A stretch of 64,000 bases of DNA. It comes from Laburnicola sp. R22_1 (Eukaryota; Ascomycota; Dothideomycetes; Pleosporales; Didymosphaeriaceae). The DNA is taken from NCBI GenBank assembly GCA_014281115.1, contig JACONQ010000007.1, positions 2,604,001 to 2,668,000 on the forward strand, written 5' to 3'. A program made the position numbers and the translations under genes. The notes beneath the pieces are model-generated. The model worked only from the letters and a program-made list of their open reading frames with translations, searched no databases and was not told the DNA's origin. Of this stretch, positions 12,957-24,500 are shown piece after piece (position 1 is the stretch's first letter; every line of letters begins with the position of its first letter).

Positions 12957-13900
12957 CATTGGCGGTTTAGGTAACCTATAAATCTTACTCTGTTTCTACG
13001 CCTATAGTCTCTAGAATTACTATGTTTTACTGTGTTAATAAGGCCTATAGCTATGCGCTTCTCTAGTCCGATGCTCCTTTATCTCTACATGTTAATGAGG
13101 CACATGGCCACGCGCCCCTCTAGTCTAATATTGCCCTTAAGCACTGCTCTGTTCTAGCACCCTACTTTCCCTATGTTTTATAGTGACAAGACCTTATATG
13201 TATTATATTATAGCTCTAGTAAGAAGAATCTTAACGTCTAACGTAGAGCACTATCTATTAAGAAGTTAACAATAGCTAATAACTATCTACACCTAGGTGG
13301 ATTAACTACCTATCTTGCGGATTAGTTCCCTTAGTACCTACACACCCAAGGCACAAGTCTAGGTATTAGTAAGGAGTTCTGTCTCCTTGTGCTGGCGCAG
13401 CTATATAAAGTAGTTCCGCCCACTTACGCTAAAGTTAATTACACTAGAGTTATTAAGACAGCTTACATTAATAATAAACATGGGTAGACCTTAGCACTAG
13501 ACTAGGACCTACCTTTTCTTATTTTAAGACTAGACTCTCCTATAAGGTACGCCCTTACTTGCTGGCCTAGCTATATAGAATAGTTACAATTGTTTACGCT
13601 AGTACCTAGGCAGACTGCTTTCTTATAGTAATTTTATATTAAAACAGACCCAATCTACTATTATAAGCTATATACTAAGGACACTTAGACGCTAACCTAC
13701 ACATAGATAGCTTAAGTAACCTATTAGTCTTACTCTATCCTAGCGGTTTAGGTAACTAATAAATCTCACTCTATTCTTACACTTATAGTCTACAAAATTA
13801 CTATGTTTCACACTATTAATAAGGCATATAGCCACGCGCCCCTCTAGTCTAACACTATGTTAATAAGGCACATGGCTACGCGCCCCTTTAGTCTAACACC
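12957..13900 (+). repeat. direct-repeat block between copia-1 pol and 3' LTR
   Basis: A stretch beginning GCGGTTTAGGTAAC occurs at about 12962 and again at about 13745, each continuing for about 150 bp with transitions between copies. Within each copy a unit of about 40 bp (TTAATAAGGCACATGGCCA...) is repeated, at about 13034, 13091, 13815 and 13860. About 600 bp between the copies shows no recognisable coding sequence. It could be a nested non-autonomous element or a tandem regulatory region. Confidence 0.7.
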
Positions 13901-14126
13901 TTTTAGCTTACTTACACTGTTGTTATAGTGTTTTAGGGTAACTTTTATAGTAAGTAGCCTACACAAGAACCTGCTAACAGCTTCTTTTTCTTCCCCTTAC
14001 TAAGGTTAGGAGTTGTTTATTGCCTATCGCGCTATTTTAACTTTATCTCTTATCGCCACGCATACCTGTTTTGACTTAGAACCTAGAATCTCTTAGATTA
14101 CTACTATTGGCAATCTAAATGGGGTG

Positions 14127-14306
14127 TGTAAGACTGCCGCATGGCTATATGGTTAGTCCTTGGTTATATAACCTTGGCCGGAATAACCTTATGCCTAGCC
14201 TCACCTATACACCTTTAGGCCCTCGGTCCTCTATAGTAATAACACACCTCTTTTCTTATAGTTAACCCATATCACTATGAATTACTGTGATCTCTACTAT
14301 CTTATA
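14127..14306 (+). repeat. 3' LTR of copia-1
   Basis: It starts TGTAAGACTGCCGCATGG, and its last two bases are TA where the 5' copy has CA. It is followed directly by the duplicated target GGCAA. Confidence 0.93.
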
Positions 14307-14311
14307 GGCAA

Positions 14312-14988
14312 CTATTTTATAGGTAATCTTCCTTTCTAGATACCTAGATATAGGAGAGTTATAGACTAGAGCAACTATTATTATCTATAAAGGTTCTTAG
14401 TCTGGAACCTATTTTTATTTCTAGTATTAGAGGTAATTAGTATTATTAATATTGCATTTTTATATAGCAACCTTTAGGTTTAAAAAGAAAAAAAAGTGCG
14501 CTTATAGTAGAGAATATACTTTTTTACTTTCCTTAGTATAAAATCTCTTTCTAAGCTATAAAACTATAGTTTATTTAAGTCTAGGTTTACTAGGAGGTAT
14601 ATTTCTAGTTTAAGAGAAAATTCTCCTAGTAGGTAAGAAAAAGAAAACTAGCATTCTTTATATTTAGCTTTGCTCTTTCCTTTCCTAAGAAAGTTAAGCC
14701 TCCTAGGTAGGGCTTATATTACTAGGGCTATAAATATTTAGAGTCCTATATTTTTATTCTCTAAGGGGACTTTCTTAAAAAGTTAAATTTTATAAAACTT
14801 AACCTAATTATCTTTAGTATTTATAGGCATATCTTACTAGTATTATAAAAGGGCGTTTATCCTTAAGTTAATAGTCTCTAGTCTATACTAGAATATTATA
14901 TTATATTTGCTAAGAGTATTAGTCTAGCGTATATACCTTTTATCTAATCTTCTAGACTTTATAAAGTATATAAGATTTTTATAATTAG
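14312..14988. repeat. AT-rich degenerate repeat, right half of copia-1 target
   Basis: It continues the interrupted sequence of 7091-7707 on the other side of copia-1. It is strongly AT-rich and I can identify no domain in it. It ends at the TA (14989-14990) flanking the next element. Confidence 0.45.
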
Positions 14989-15003
14989 TATAACGTGTTT
15001 ATA

Positions 15004-17116
15004 CTGTGTCCGTGCACTCAACGCCCGGATTCAGTCAACGCCCCGCTGAACGCAAACCACCCCAAATTTCAACACGCCATAACGCCACCAATATGAGCTC
15101 AATTGAGGCTGCAATTAAAGAAATAGAATCGCTAAGGTCAGAAGAGTCTTTCTCTTATACTAAGATCGCTAGCAAGCATGGCGTTAATCGAAGTACGCTG
15201 TCGCGAAGGCACCAAGCGATTCAAACGACGCGTGCAACTGCGGGGTTTAACCAACGGAAACTTAGTCCCCAACAAGAGCAGGAGCTTGTACAATACATTA
15301 AAGGGCTTACAGCGCGTCACTTACCACCTACAAGAGAGATGATACGAAATTTCGCGTTAACAATAGCCAAGGAGCTAGTGAGCAAGAGCTGGGTTACTCG
15401 CTTCATCAACCGACACAACATCCATCTAATCTCTTAATGGGCAGCTAGTATGGACAGCAATCGCCACCAAGCCGACTCAGGGGATAAATACAGCCTGTAT
15501 TTTGATCTTCTGGGTGCCAAAATCAAGGAATATGACATTGAGCCTCGTCACACGTATAATATGGATAAAAAAGGCTTCTTAATTAGTATCACTAGCCGAT
15601 CAAAACGAGTGTTTAGCAGACGAATGTGGGAGAATAAGGAGGTTATAGCATCTCTCCAAGATGGCTCTTGTGAATGGATTACCCTCCTAGCGTGTGTTTG
15701 CGCTGATAGATCAGCCTTGCCGCTAAGCCTCATCTATTAGGCTACTAACAAGGCTATACAATTAAGCTGGGTAGAGGATATTAAGGCAGGAGAGCACTTA
15801 GTACACATTTACTTGTCGCCTTTAGGCTGGACAAACAACAATATCGGCCTTGCCTGGCTTGAATAGGTGTTTAATCGCTACACTAAGGCAAAAGCTTAAC
15901 AGTCTTATTAGTTACTTATCCTTAATGGCTATGGATCTCACGTTACTATGGATTTTATTGACTATTGCGACTGTAACAGGATACTCCTAGCCATCTTCCC
16001 TCCTTATTTAACCCACACGCTTTAGCCACTTGATGTGGTTCTATTTAAGCCTCTATCAACTGCGTACTTAAAGGAGCTATCAGATCACCTCCACCAGAGC
16101 CAGGGACTCCTCCCTATTAAGAAAGGGGACTTCTTCCCTCTATTCTGGGAGGCCTGGACGAGCTCTTTTAAGGAGGAGACGATACTTAAGTCTTTTAAAG
16201 CAATAGGCATATCACTATTCAACCTAGAGGTTATACTTAAAAGGTTCACTAACACTACCCTAGATAAGCAGGAATTGCGAGAGAGCTCTACGTCAGTACT
16301 TAGCGGATCTAACTGGCGTAAACTAGACCGCCTTGTACGATCCGCAGTAGAAGATTAGAGTAGTAAGGACGCGCAGAAGCTTAGCCGCTCACTCTACTAC
16401 ATCTCAGTTTAAAATAAGTTACTTCACCATGAGATTGCTGGGTTAAGAGAGGCTCTTACTACGAAAAAGAAGCACAAGAAGAAGGGAAAACCTCTAGATC
16501 TGCAATAACGTCAAGAGTACTATGGGGGGGCGGTTTTCTGGTCACTAAGGAAGGTTAGGGAGGCTCGCGTACGTCAGTCTGTAAAGGAACAAGAGGAGAA
16601 GGAGCAGAAGCTTTAAAAAGCTGAGAAGGCTAAGTTGAAGAAGGCAGCTAAGCTATGCAAGGAGAAAATTGCAGAGGAGAAGCGTGTGGCGAGGGAGGCA
16701 GCCAAGGTAGCTAAGGAGAAGGAGAAGGCTAAGAAGGCAGCAGAGCGTACTTGCCAGAGAGAAGCTCGCGATGATGCAAAAGCTCTATAATCTACCTAAA
16801 AGGGTAAGAGAAAGGCCTCGCAGCCATCTATATAGAGCAACAAGCGTTAGAAACGCGTAGTTAATACTATAACTACTTAGGAGGCTTCAGGTGCCGCATC
16901 AGCAGCTCCACCTAAGACCACGCGGCACGGCCGCAATGTTAAGCTTCCAAGTAAATATAAGTAGCACAGGTGAATCGCAAGCATCAAAATAGTACTCTAC
17001 TACAAAATCTCGTAATAATAGCGATTTTGTGTGGCTCTGCAGCCTTATTTTAGTTAAGCTGCTATGGTGTTCAGCGGGGCGTTGACTGAATCCGGGCGTT
17101 GAGTGCACGGACACAG
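15004..17116 (+). mobile_element. pogo/Fot1-type DNA transposon (inner), complete ends
   Basis: Identical 48-bp inverted repeats starting CTGTGTCCGTGCACTCAACG lie at 15004-15051 and 17069-17116, flanked by TA at 15002-15003 and 17117-17118. The inserted element is 2113 bp and sits within the left inverted repeat of another pogo element. Its base composition is balanced, so RIP was moderate, but the transposase has many stops. The perfect inverted repeats suggest insertion later than the AT-rich elements around it. Confidence 0.92.
15093..16973 (+). pseudogene. pogo/Fot1-type transposase (broken)
   Basis: From ATG 15093 one frame can be followed for 627 codons to a TGA at 16971, interrupted only by TAA/TAG (first at about 15435). 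The N-terminus has a psq-type helix-turn-helix (FSYTKIASKHGVNRSTLSRR, near 15150-15205), then a CENP-B/Tc5-type DNA-binding region. The DDE core contains NMDKKGF (first Asp present), LILNGYGSH near 15925 (second Asp changed to Asn) and PLDVVLFKPL near 16030 (third Asp present). The C-terminal 200 codons are rich in Lys, Glu and Ala and look like a coiled coil, ending with a TTRHGRNVKLPSKYK-like tail. It would have cut and pasted the element at TA sites. An earlier start lies inside the inverted repeat and is unlikely. Confidence 0.85.
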
Positions 17117-17187
17117 TAAGCGTGCCGTTAGTATAAGCGAGCCGTTAACCCCACCAACTTTTCGTAACGCGCGATAAGCAAACTACA

Positions 17188-18837
17188 ATGCCTTAACTAA
17201 CTACAACTTAATTGCCCTATAACAAAGGAGATATCTTCCTTGCTATCTTAGCTATTAATAAAAATCAGATTTAGAGCGAAAATCGCGCTGCTTTAACGTT
17301 TAACGTCCCTCAATCAACGCTGCGCGACCGACGCGCCGGAATTGCTGCGCGACGCGATTACCAGCCCAAATTAAAGAAGCTTATTAAGCTAGAAGAGGAG
17401 GTAATTATTGAGCAAATACTTGACCTAGATTCGCGAGGCTTTGCGCCCACTCTAGGTGCTGTACGAGATATAGCGAATAAGCTGCTCACTAAGCGCAGCG
17501 CAGGCCACGTTGGCTAGCAGTGGCCTAGGAACTTTGTCAAGCGAACAGACAGCCTCACAACGCGATTTAATCGACCCTACAATTGACAGCGAGCCCTCTG
17601 CGAGGACCTAACAGTTATATAGGCCTGGTTTAAGCTAGTAGCACGTACAAAGGCCACCTACGGTATCTGCGATAAGGATACCTTCAACTTCAACAAGACT
17701 GGCTTTCTAATGGGTAAAATATCCTCCTAGCTAGTTGTTACTGGCTTAGAGAGGCGTGGCCAGCCAAAAGCGATCTAGCTAGGCAATCGTGAGTGGGTGA
17801 CAGCGATCCACGGAATCAACGCTGCTAGGTGGGCAATCCCGCCCTTTATTATCTTCGCTGGCCAGTACCACCTCTCTGCCTAGTACGAGGGCGACGATAT
17901 ACCAGGTGACTGGGCTATTGGTCTTAGCGACAATGGCTAGACTACAAACGAGCTTGGTGTTGCCTGGCTACAGCATTTTATTAAGCATATAGTAGAGCGT
18001 AGAGTGGGCGCGCGTTAGCTACTAATACTTAATAGCTATAAGAGTTACAACTTGCTTAAATTCTAGGAGATCTGTAAGAAGAACAAGATCTACACTTTCT
18101 GTATGCCGCCATATTCGTTACACCTTCTGCAGCCGCTTAACGTTGGCTGTTTCTCGCTGTTGAAGCGGGCGTACGTGCGCCAGGTCGAGGGCCTGATACG
18201 CGACCACATTAACCATATCACTAAGCTTGAGTTCCTACCAGCCTTCCGCGCCGCCTACAACTAGTTAATTACAAAGGAGAATATCTGCGCAAGCTTTTAA
18301 GGCGCTGGGCTAGTCCCACACAATCTAGAGGCGGTGATATTAAAGCTTAATGTGAAGCTTCGTACGCTGTCGCCAGCAGCCCTACTAGAGACCCTATGGG
18401 AGTCTGCAACACTAAGCAACGCGCGCGAGCTAGGCGCTTAGTTAATTCTAGTTTGTGAGCAGATCTAAAGGCATTAAGGATCCTCTCCTATATTAGTTAT
18501 CTAGTCGCTTAATTAGCTTATAAGAGGGGCTAAGAGAATGGCGCATTTAATAGTAATTATGCGCGATAAGATAGCTAGTCTATAAAGGGCAAATAAGGCA
18601 GCTATAACGCGTAAACAGCGCAAAAAGAAGCAGATCTAGAAGCGAGGCACTCTATTAAAGGCAGAGAAAGAGGATATTATTGCTCAGAAGGCTGTTAAGC
18701 AGCAACTAGAGGGAGAAACGCGGTATAGCCAGACGCGGTTAGGTGCGAGCCGGCAGGCTTCAGCGCGCTGCACGCGCTGCAGGGAGCCTGGGCACAACTC
18801 ACGTACGTGCAAGAAGGCTTCTATAGATACTACTTGA
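17188..18837 (+). pseudogene. pogo/Fot-type transposase with C-terminal CCHC zinc knuckle (broken)
   Basis: ATG 17188 to TGA 18835 is exactly 550 codons in one frame, broken only by TAA/TAG. The N-terminal region has a helix-turn-helix (VPQSTLRDRR). The DDE core can be located, but every catalytic position reads Asn: NFNKTGFLMG near 17695 (family NxDETG), LILNSYKSY near 18025 (family DGH) and LQPLNVGCF near 18125 (family PLDV). The last 25 residues form a retroviral-type knuckle, CTRCREPGHNSRTC (18771-18812). Such knuckles bind single-stranded nucleic acid in gag proteins; here it may aid DNA or RNA binding. The replaced acids are all G-to-A changes, as expected from RIP or CpG deamination on the opposite strand. 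Confidence 0.85.
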
Positions 18838-18962
18838 TTTAGGAAAGCTATTATATTAATAGAATTTTGATGTGTTGTTAAACTACGTGGCTTTTTAAGT
18901 GTAGAAAGTTAGTAGGGTTAACGGCTCGCTTGTACTAACGGCACGCTTGTAAACACGTTATA

Positions 18963-19073
18963 TAAGTGTATAAAGAATAGCCTAAAGTATATTATACTAC
19001 TTCTTAGTTGCCTTAATTACTATAAGTATCTTCTTATTATTAGGAAGAGAAACATTGCAGACCTTTTAGTATA
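18963..19073. repeat. AT-rich remnant between DNA transposons
   Basis: About 110 bp of AT-rich sequence separates the pogo element from the Tc1-type element. Nothing coding is visible. It may belong to the same interrupted repeat as 21198-21347. Confidence 0.35.
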
Positions 19074-19075
19074 TA

Positions 19076-21195
19076 CAGTAGGGTGACACAAAAAAAGCGC
19101 CTAGTAAAAAGATACCTTTTAAAAGTTATATAACTAAGTGAGTTTTAATACTATGTAAATAAAAAGTATACGGTTTTAAAGAGGGAATATAGAAGATTAA
19201 GATTAGGTACTAGTTACGTGCTTACTAAGCAGGGTCCTTAAGGTATCTATCTCTAAACTTAGTGTTTCTAAAAAGTCATTTTTTAAGGCGTTATGACTTT
19301 TTTTAATTAGTATGCTACTAGGCTAATGTTTTTACTAGCTATTCTAGGCCTAGTTTAGATTACGTAAGCAAAATTTCGGAGTACTTATATAACTTAATTA
19401 AGAAATTATTTAAGGTTAAAAAATTACGTGATTTTAAAAGTTAATTAAATCACATGATTTATTACTAAGATTATAGTATAATATAATATCGTTTGTCTAG
19501 TAAATTTTCTCTTTTGTATTTCCTCGAATGGAGCCAAAATTGTCAAAACTCGAAAGTTAAGTTTCTTTACTTGAAAAAGCAAATACTTCTAATTCTACTA
19601 TTGCTACTACCCTTAATAAGCCTCTACAATCTATTAAGACTGCTATTAGATATATTAATAAGAAAAATAAGGGAGATAACTTATTAAAAGGGGAAAAACA
19701 AGGGAGAGTAACTAAGGTTACTTCTAGGGAGAAAAGAGTTATTAATAGAGATTTAACTAAAAGCCCTAAGAAGACAAATAAGAGGCTATTAGAAGAGAAT
19801 AGTTTTGGCTTTACTAAGAGGACGTTACAGAGAGTTTTAAAAGGAGAAGACTATTCTTTTAACGTCTCTAAGAAAAAGGCCTATTTAACTAAAGAAAGAG
19901 CTAAAAGAAGAGAATTCTGGGCTAAAGAGATAGTTAAGGAGCTAGAAAATATTAACTTTGCTAAAGTTATATTTTCTGACGAGTCTACTATGCAAAGGGG
20001 GCATGGTAATAGGCAAGAATATATAAGAAAAAGGGGAAAATCGAAAATTGGGCCTAAATAGCGCAAAAACCGAACAACTAGTAAGTTATTAATTTCTTTT
20101 AAATTCTAGAATTACAGAGCCCGTTTTTCTCTATAATTAGGCTATTTTACTTTTTTTATATCTTTTTTTTGAGCTAGTACTAATTCACTGAAAGCGCGAG
20201 ATATTTCTATCTCAGTCTGGGGCTGTATTTGGATAGGAGGACGTTCTAAACTAGTGTTTTTAAGGGACCCTATTAAAACTAGGACCTTTAATAACACTAG
20301 ATATATACAGGAGTGTTTAAATTCTGTCTTAAAACCTCTTTTAAAAAGAGGTAAGTAAAGTACCTCATTTTCTTCTTTTTTCTTTTTTCTTTTAATATAT
20401 ATAATATATATATATATATTATATTTTTATAATCTTATTCTTTATACTAATTATAACTAGGGTGGAAATTTCAACAGAATAATTCGAAGATCCACGGAAC
20501 TCCACAGGTGAAAAGGTGGTTTTCTAGGAATAAAGTCTTTGTTTTTGGGCATCCACCCTATTCACCAGACTTAAATCCTATAGAAAACGTTTGGAGTCTA
20601 TTAAAAGATAGGCTAGAAAAAAGAAATAGGGCTTCTTTAGGCTTTGGCACTAGTAAATCTAGTGTAGAAGCCTTTATAAGAGCTACACAAGAGGAGTGGG
20701 ATTTAATTCCACAGGAGGCTATAGATTATTGTATACTATCTTTGCCTAAGCGTTATAATAACGTTATAGAGGCTAAAGGATGGCATACTAAGTACTAGTT
20801 ATATATTATTTACTAGTTCTATCTAATTGTTTAATTTTAGTTAATTCTTATCTTTTTCATTGTACTTATTATTTCTATAAATAAACCTATAATAAAAATT
20901 AGGTTATATAGTCCTTATAGACTAAACTATAATATATATAAGTTATAGGATTTTGTCTGCGTAGAAAAAAAAGTTATATAGGGTCAAAGTTTTAAGAAAA
21001 AGTTCCCATAACTTTACTAAGATACCTCTAGTTAGCGCTGATTACTAAGCTCTTACTAACCTTCTATACTCAATCCCCTAAGCCTTCTCCTTAAAACGGT
21101 ATACTTTTTATTTACATAGTATTAAAACTCACCTAGTTATATAACTTTTAAAAAGGTATCTTTTTACTAGGCGCTTTTTTTGTGTCACCCTACTG
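19076..21195 (+). mobile_element. Tc1/mariner-type DNA transposon with long inverted repeats
   Basis: The left end CAGTAGGGTGACACAAAAAA recurs in reverse complement at the right end (from 21195 leftward). The first 105 bp or so match with only a few differences, and a looser similarity continues to about 200 bp. TA flanks both ends (19074-19075 and 21196-21197). A DDE_3-type transposase with two predicted introns lies inside. It is 2120 bp and inactive. Confidence 0.88.
19528..20798 (+). pseudogene. Tc1/mariner DDE transposase, three exons, inactivated
   Basis: Predicted exons are 19528-20080, 20195-20350 and 20461-20798, together 349 codons. Introns 20081-20194 and 20351-20460 both begin GTAAGT and contain CTAAT-type branch sites; both are phase 1 and restore the conserved reading. 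Motifs are FSDESTMQRGHG (first Asp, near 19975), then after the second intron GWKFQQNNSKIHG (family FQQD, so the second Asp is Asn), then HPPYSPDLNPIENVW (third acid present, near 20550). In-frame stops remain at 19558 and 20059. Length and motif spacing fit fungal Tc1-like transposases. The introns are predicted from sequence alone. Confidence 0.75.
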
Positions 21196-21197
21196 TA

Positions 21198-21347
21198 TAT
21201 TTTTAACTTTGCAACCTTAACCTTTAACCTAAATTATATACTTACTAAGAGACAAACCTATTATATATAGTAGACAAGATAATAAGACCTAGCCATAAGA
21301 ATAATAATAATAACAGCAGCTTCTATAAAAAGTCCCACGACTTTGCT
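21198..21347. repeat. AT-rich remnant before copia-2
   Basis: It carries the left copy of the copia-2 target TTGCT (21343-21347). It probably continues as 26503 onward. No domain is recognised. Confidence 0.4.
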
Positions 21348-21533
21348 TGTCAGATATGCAGCTATTAGATAGAACAAGCGCGTTAAGGTTGGATCTATAC
21401 AATAAAGCAGGGACCACCTAGCTTGGCACACTAGCAAAGAAGTCAAAACTAGCCAAACACGATAGACACAAACACAATACAATCATCATTATCTATTAAG
21501 GCGCATTATCGCATTTAACTATTAAATTTGACA
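21348..21533 (+). repeat. 5' LTR of copia-2
   Basis: It begins TGTCAGATATGCAGC and ends AAATTTGACA. The copy at 26312 aligns along its full length with transitions only. Confidence 0.93.
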
Positions 21534-21547
21534 ATTAAGAGTCTCAC
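21534..21547 (+). other. copia-2 primer binding site, probable half tRNA-Lys(CUU)
   Basis: ATTAAGAGTCTCAC starts at the first base after the LTR. Its complement GTGAGACTCTTAAT has the form of an anticodon arm: a stem, then C32 U33, anticodon CUU, A37 A38 and U39. This equals the lysine tRNA arm and ends at nucleotide 39, the same cut point as in half initiator-Met priming. The assignment rests on remembered tRNA structure and needs comparison with this genome's tRNAs. Confidence 0.65.
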
Positions 21548-21566
21548 TGCCTTAATTAATACCAAA

Positions 21567-24500
21567 ATGGCTGCACTACCCCAGCGTGACTTAACAGTGA
21601 CCCTTCGAGACCACACTAACTACAGGGCATGGATAATGCAGCTCTAGTCTAGATGCGTCGCATATCGCATCTGGCCAAAAGTCGATCCTACGTCGAATAT
21701 TCTAATAAAACCTAAACCTATAGCCCTAAGGGCGCCGCTAATTAATGGGTATACTCTAGCAGCGAACGTTAGCATCCTAACAAGGCAGTCCAAACTGTTA
21801 GCAACAGGACTCAAGGCGTTTAAAGAAGATCTTGAGTATTACAAGATTCTTACTAAGCAGTATAAGAACAATTAACATGATTTTAAAAAGGAGTAAATAA
21901 GCCTCTAGCAAATCATTATTTATATTCAGGCTACTGTCAGCCCACATCTTCAGCGCACTTGCTGCCTCCCAGATTAACTACTAAGACAGTGAATTACAAA
22001 CCTCAAAGCCACGGTTAGCGTCAACAAACAATTCGAGAGAGAACGAGCCCGCAACCAATACCTTACATCCCTCAGACCAATAAGAAACGCGTTAAATTAG
22101 GACACATGGCTTGCTAAATATAATTAAGCAGCTATAGAAGCGGAGACAAGCAATGTCCCTAAGATAACATAGATCGATATAATTACAAAGGACTTTCTAA
22201 CTACTATAAACAAAGTTGCGCCTAATTAGTCTACAACTTTTTAGAATAGCGGACGGTTTATATCTGGCATAAATTAGAAAGAAATAATAAAGCGCTTCCA
22301 AGAGCATATAATGTTAAATTATCCAACCCCTTAAATAGGGAAGCACAAGGCCGCATTTATGGCAGATGACTTATTATACCTCACTAAAAGTGGGAAAACC
22401 ACCTAGGGCATTAATGCCGAAGCAGCACCATCTAGAAAATAGGGTAGACCCCAATATTAACATAATAACCGAAAAGATAATAAGAACTTATCCTTAGTCC
22501 AAAAACCTACAAAAACAGAAGGCACTAAATGTCCTGCGTGTAAACATCGCTATAGACTCTGGGATTGCTTCTATATTAATACAGATAAAGCTTCTAAGTA
22601 GTGGAAACTAAACAAGAAGATCGAAGAACTCGTCGCATTGAAGCGCGAGCACGATCCTGAATTTTAAGGACTGCTAAGAGGACAAAGCAGACCAAGATCA
22701 AAAACACCAAACATTAAACAATCGCACACGCCCACACCTAAGATTCTCGAGTCCCCTAAGGACTAACTAGAGGGACAGAAAATATCAAACGTTAACGCTG
22801 CGTTTATATCAGCGCTAATAAAAACAGAAGTGTCTAATTACCCGCTAAAGCGCTCGTTTATTCTTAATTTAGGATTAACTTGCCATATTATAAACAACCC
22901 CAACCATATCTACAACTTCCGTCTACCTACGTCTAGAGATTATATATGGGCTGGCAATACAAAGATATAGATAAAAGGCTACAGCTCTGTTAACTTAACA
23001 CTAAGAGGCCAACATAGAACAACTACGTTGGTTCTATATAATGTGGCTATCTGTCCAGACCTTCTGTGTAACCTAGTCTCTTTTTAACTACTAAGGCATA
23101 GAGAAATCTAGTAGAATACGCAAACGGACCCAACTACGCTAAAAGGACCAGACAACAAGGTTATTAGAAAACTATCTAAGATACACAGTTAATAGGTACT
23201 TAAGTATAATCCGCTACCACCCACTTTATATCACATCCGCAAGAATACATCACGAACGAAAGGAGCACTACAAAGGGCCTTAGCTAAATTATGGCACAAG
23301 AGACTAGGACACCCTAGACTAGCAGCTATCGAATATCTTGTGCAGCAAGCTAAAGGGGTGCAAGTTAAGGGAGTTATAATAGTTTAATGCAACTCCTATA
23401 GGAAAGCAAAGATCTAGCAATAAATTAGCCAAGCACCGCGAATCAACAATAAAGGACCAGGAGAAAGACTGGCTATCAACTTTTATGCCTACAAGGCGCA
23501 AAGTAGCACTGGCGAAAGGAGCCAGATGCTTATTACTAACAGGTACTTAGGCCTGCAATAGGACTTTTATTTCAAAGACAATTGACTAGTAAAGTCGGTT
23601 ATTAAAGTTCTATCAAACTTCTTTCTCTTCCTTAAAAACCATTACAATATTACAGTCAAGGTCATTAAAGCGGACAACGAGATCACGATGGTGAAACCGG
23701 AAATCGAGCGCTGGTTGGCATCACAAGGAATTACTATTAAGCCTTTCGCCCTAGATACACAAGCTCAAAATAGAGGTGCCAAACGCTTAGGGGGTGTGAA
23801 CAAAGAGAAATCGCGCGCGATGCGTCTCGATGCCAACCTACCCTAGGAACTATAGCCTAAAGTCACAAGAGCTGTAGTATACCTCTATAATCGAACACTA
23901 AATTATGCAAACAACTAGAAAACGCTATATAAGATATTCTTTACACAAGTTGCTCTAAACAATAGAGTAGTCACCTTAATTAAGAAACCTAACCTCGCTT
24001 ACCTTAAAGCGTATGGCTGCAAAGCGTTCGCAATAACAGATAATACACATTAAGGTAAATTAAGGCTATAACGCCTAGACCTAAAGGCTTGGATTAGTTA
24101 CCTAGTAGGATACCAGTCCTTAAACATCTATCGAATTTGGATACTGTCACTTGCTAAGGTGATAAGCACCTACAATGTTATTTTTAACAAACAAACTGTC
24201 TTTAGTGGCAAAACTAAGGACCTTATAGATAACCTTATACACAGTACACTAGAGGAAATTGCCATATATATAAGAACAATCAAACTCCCAATACTAAGTT
24301 ATTAACCAGAGACAGAGTCCTTTTATAAAGACAACACTGTTAGAGGCTCATCAAATCCCCAAGGCGAAGTAGACCTACCAGGCTACTACTAAGAAGTGAA
24401 GATCAGGGACAACTATCTGACTCCTCTAACTACACTACCACCTACGGCATTACTTACGCAGTTAATGGCTAGAAATAAATTAGAAATAAGCCTAAAAGGG

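Larger units (their letters stand above)
7713..14306 (+). mobile_element. Ty1/copia LTR retrotransposon copia-1, complete ends, dead
   Basis: Two 180-bp LTRs (7713-7892 and 14127-14306) bound the element, flanked by the 5-bp duplication GGCAA (7708-7712 and 14307-14311). A primer site follows the 5' LTR and a short purine tract (AAATGGGG) precedes the 3' LTR. Integrase lies before reverse transcriptase, the copia order. Stops are numerous and the RT active site reads YVDN. The interval between the end of pol (about 12910) and the 3' LTR is unusually long, about 1.2 kb, and contains repeated blocks. Confidence 0.92.
14991..18960 (+). mobile_element. pogo/Fot-type DNA transposon with zinc knuckle (outer), split by a second pogo element
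   Basis: The right end (18905-18960), read in reverse complement, gives TAACGTGTTTACAAGCGTGC and onward. The same sequence is present at the left end in two pieces, 14991-15001 and from 17117, separated by the inner element. The inverted repeats are about 56 bp and TA flanks both sides (14989-14990 and 18961-18962). Without the insert the element is about 1.85 kb. The transposase frame inside is inactivated. Confidence 0.85.
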
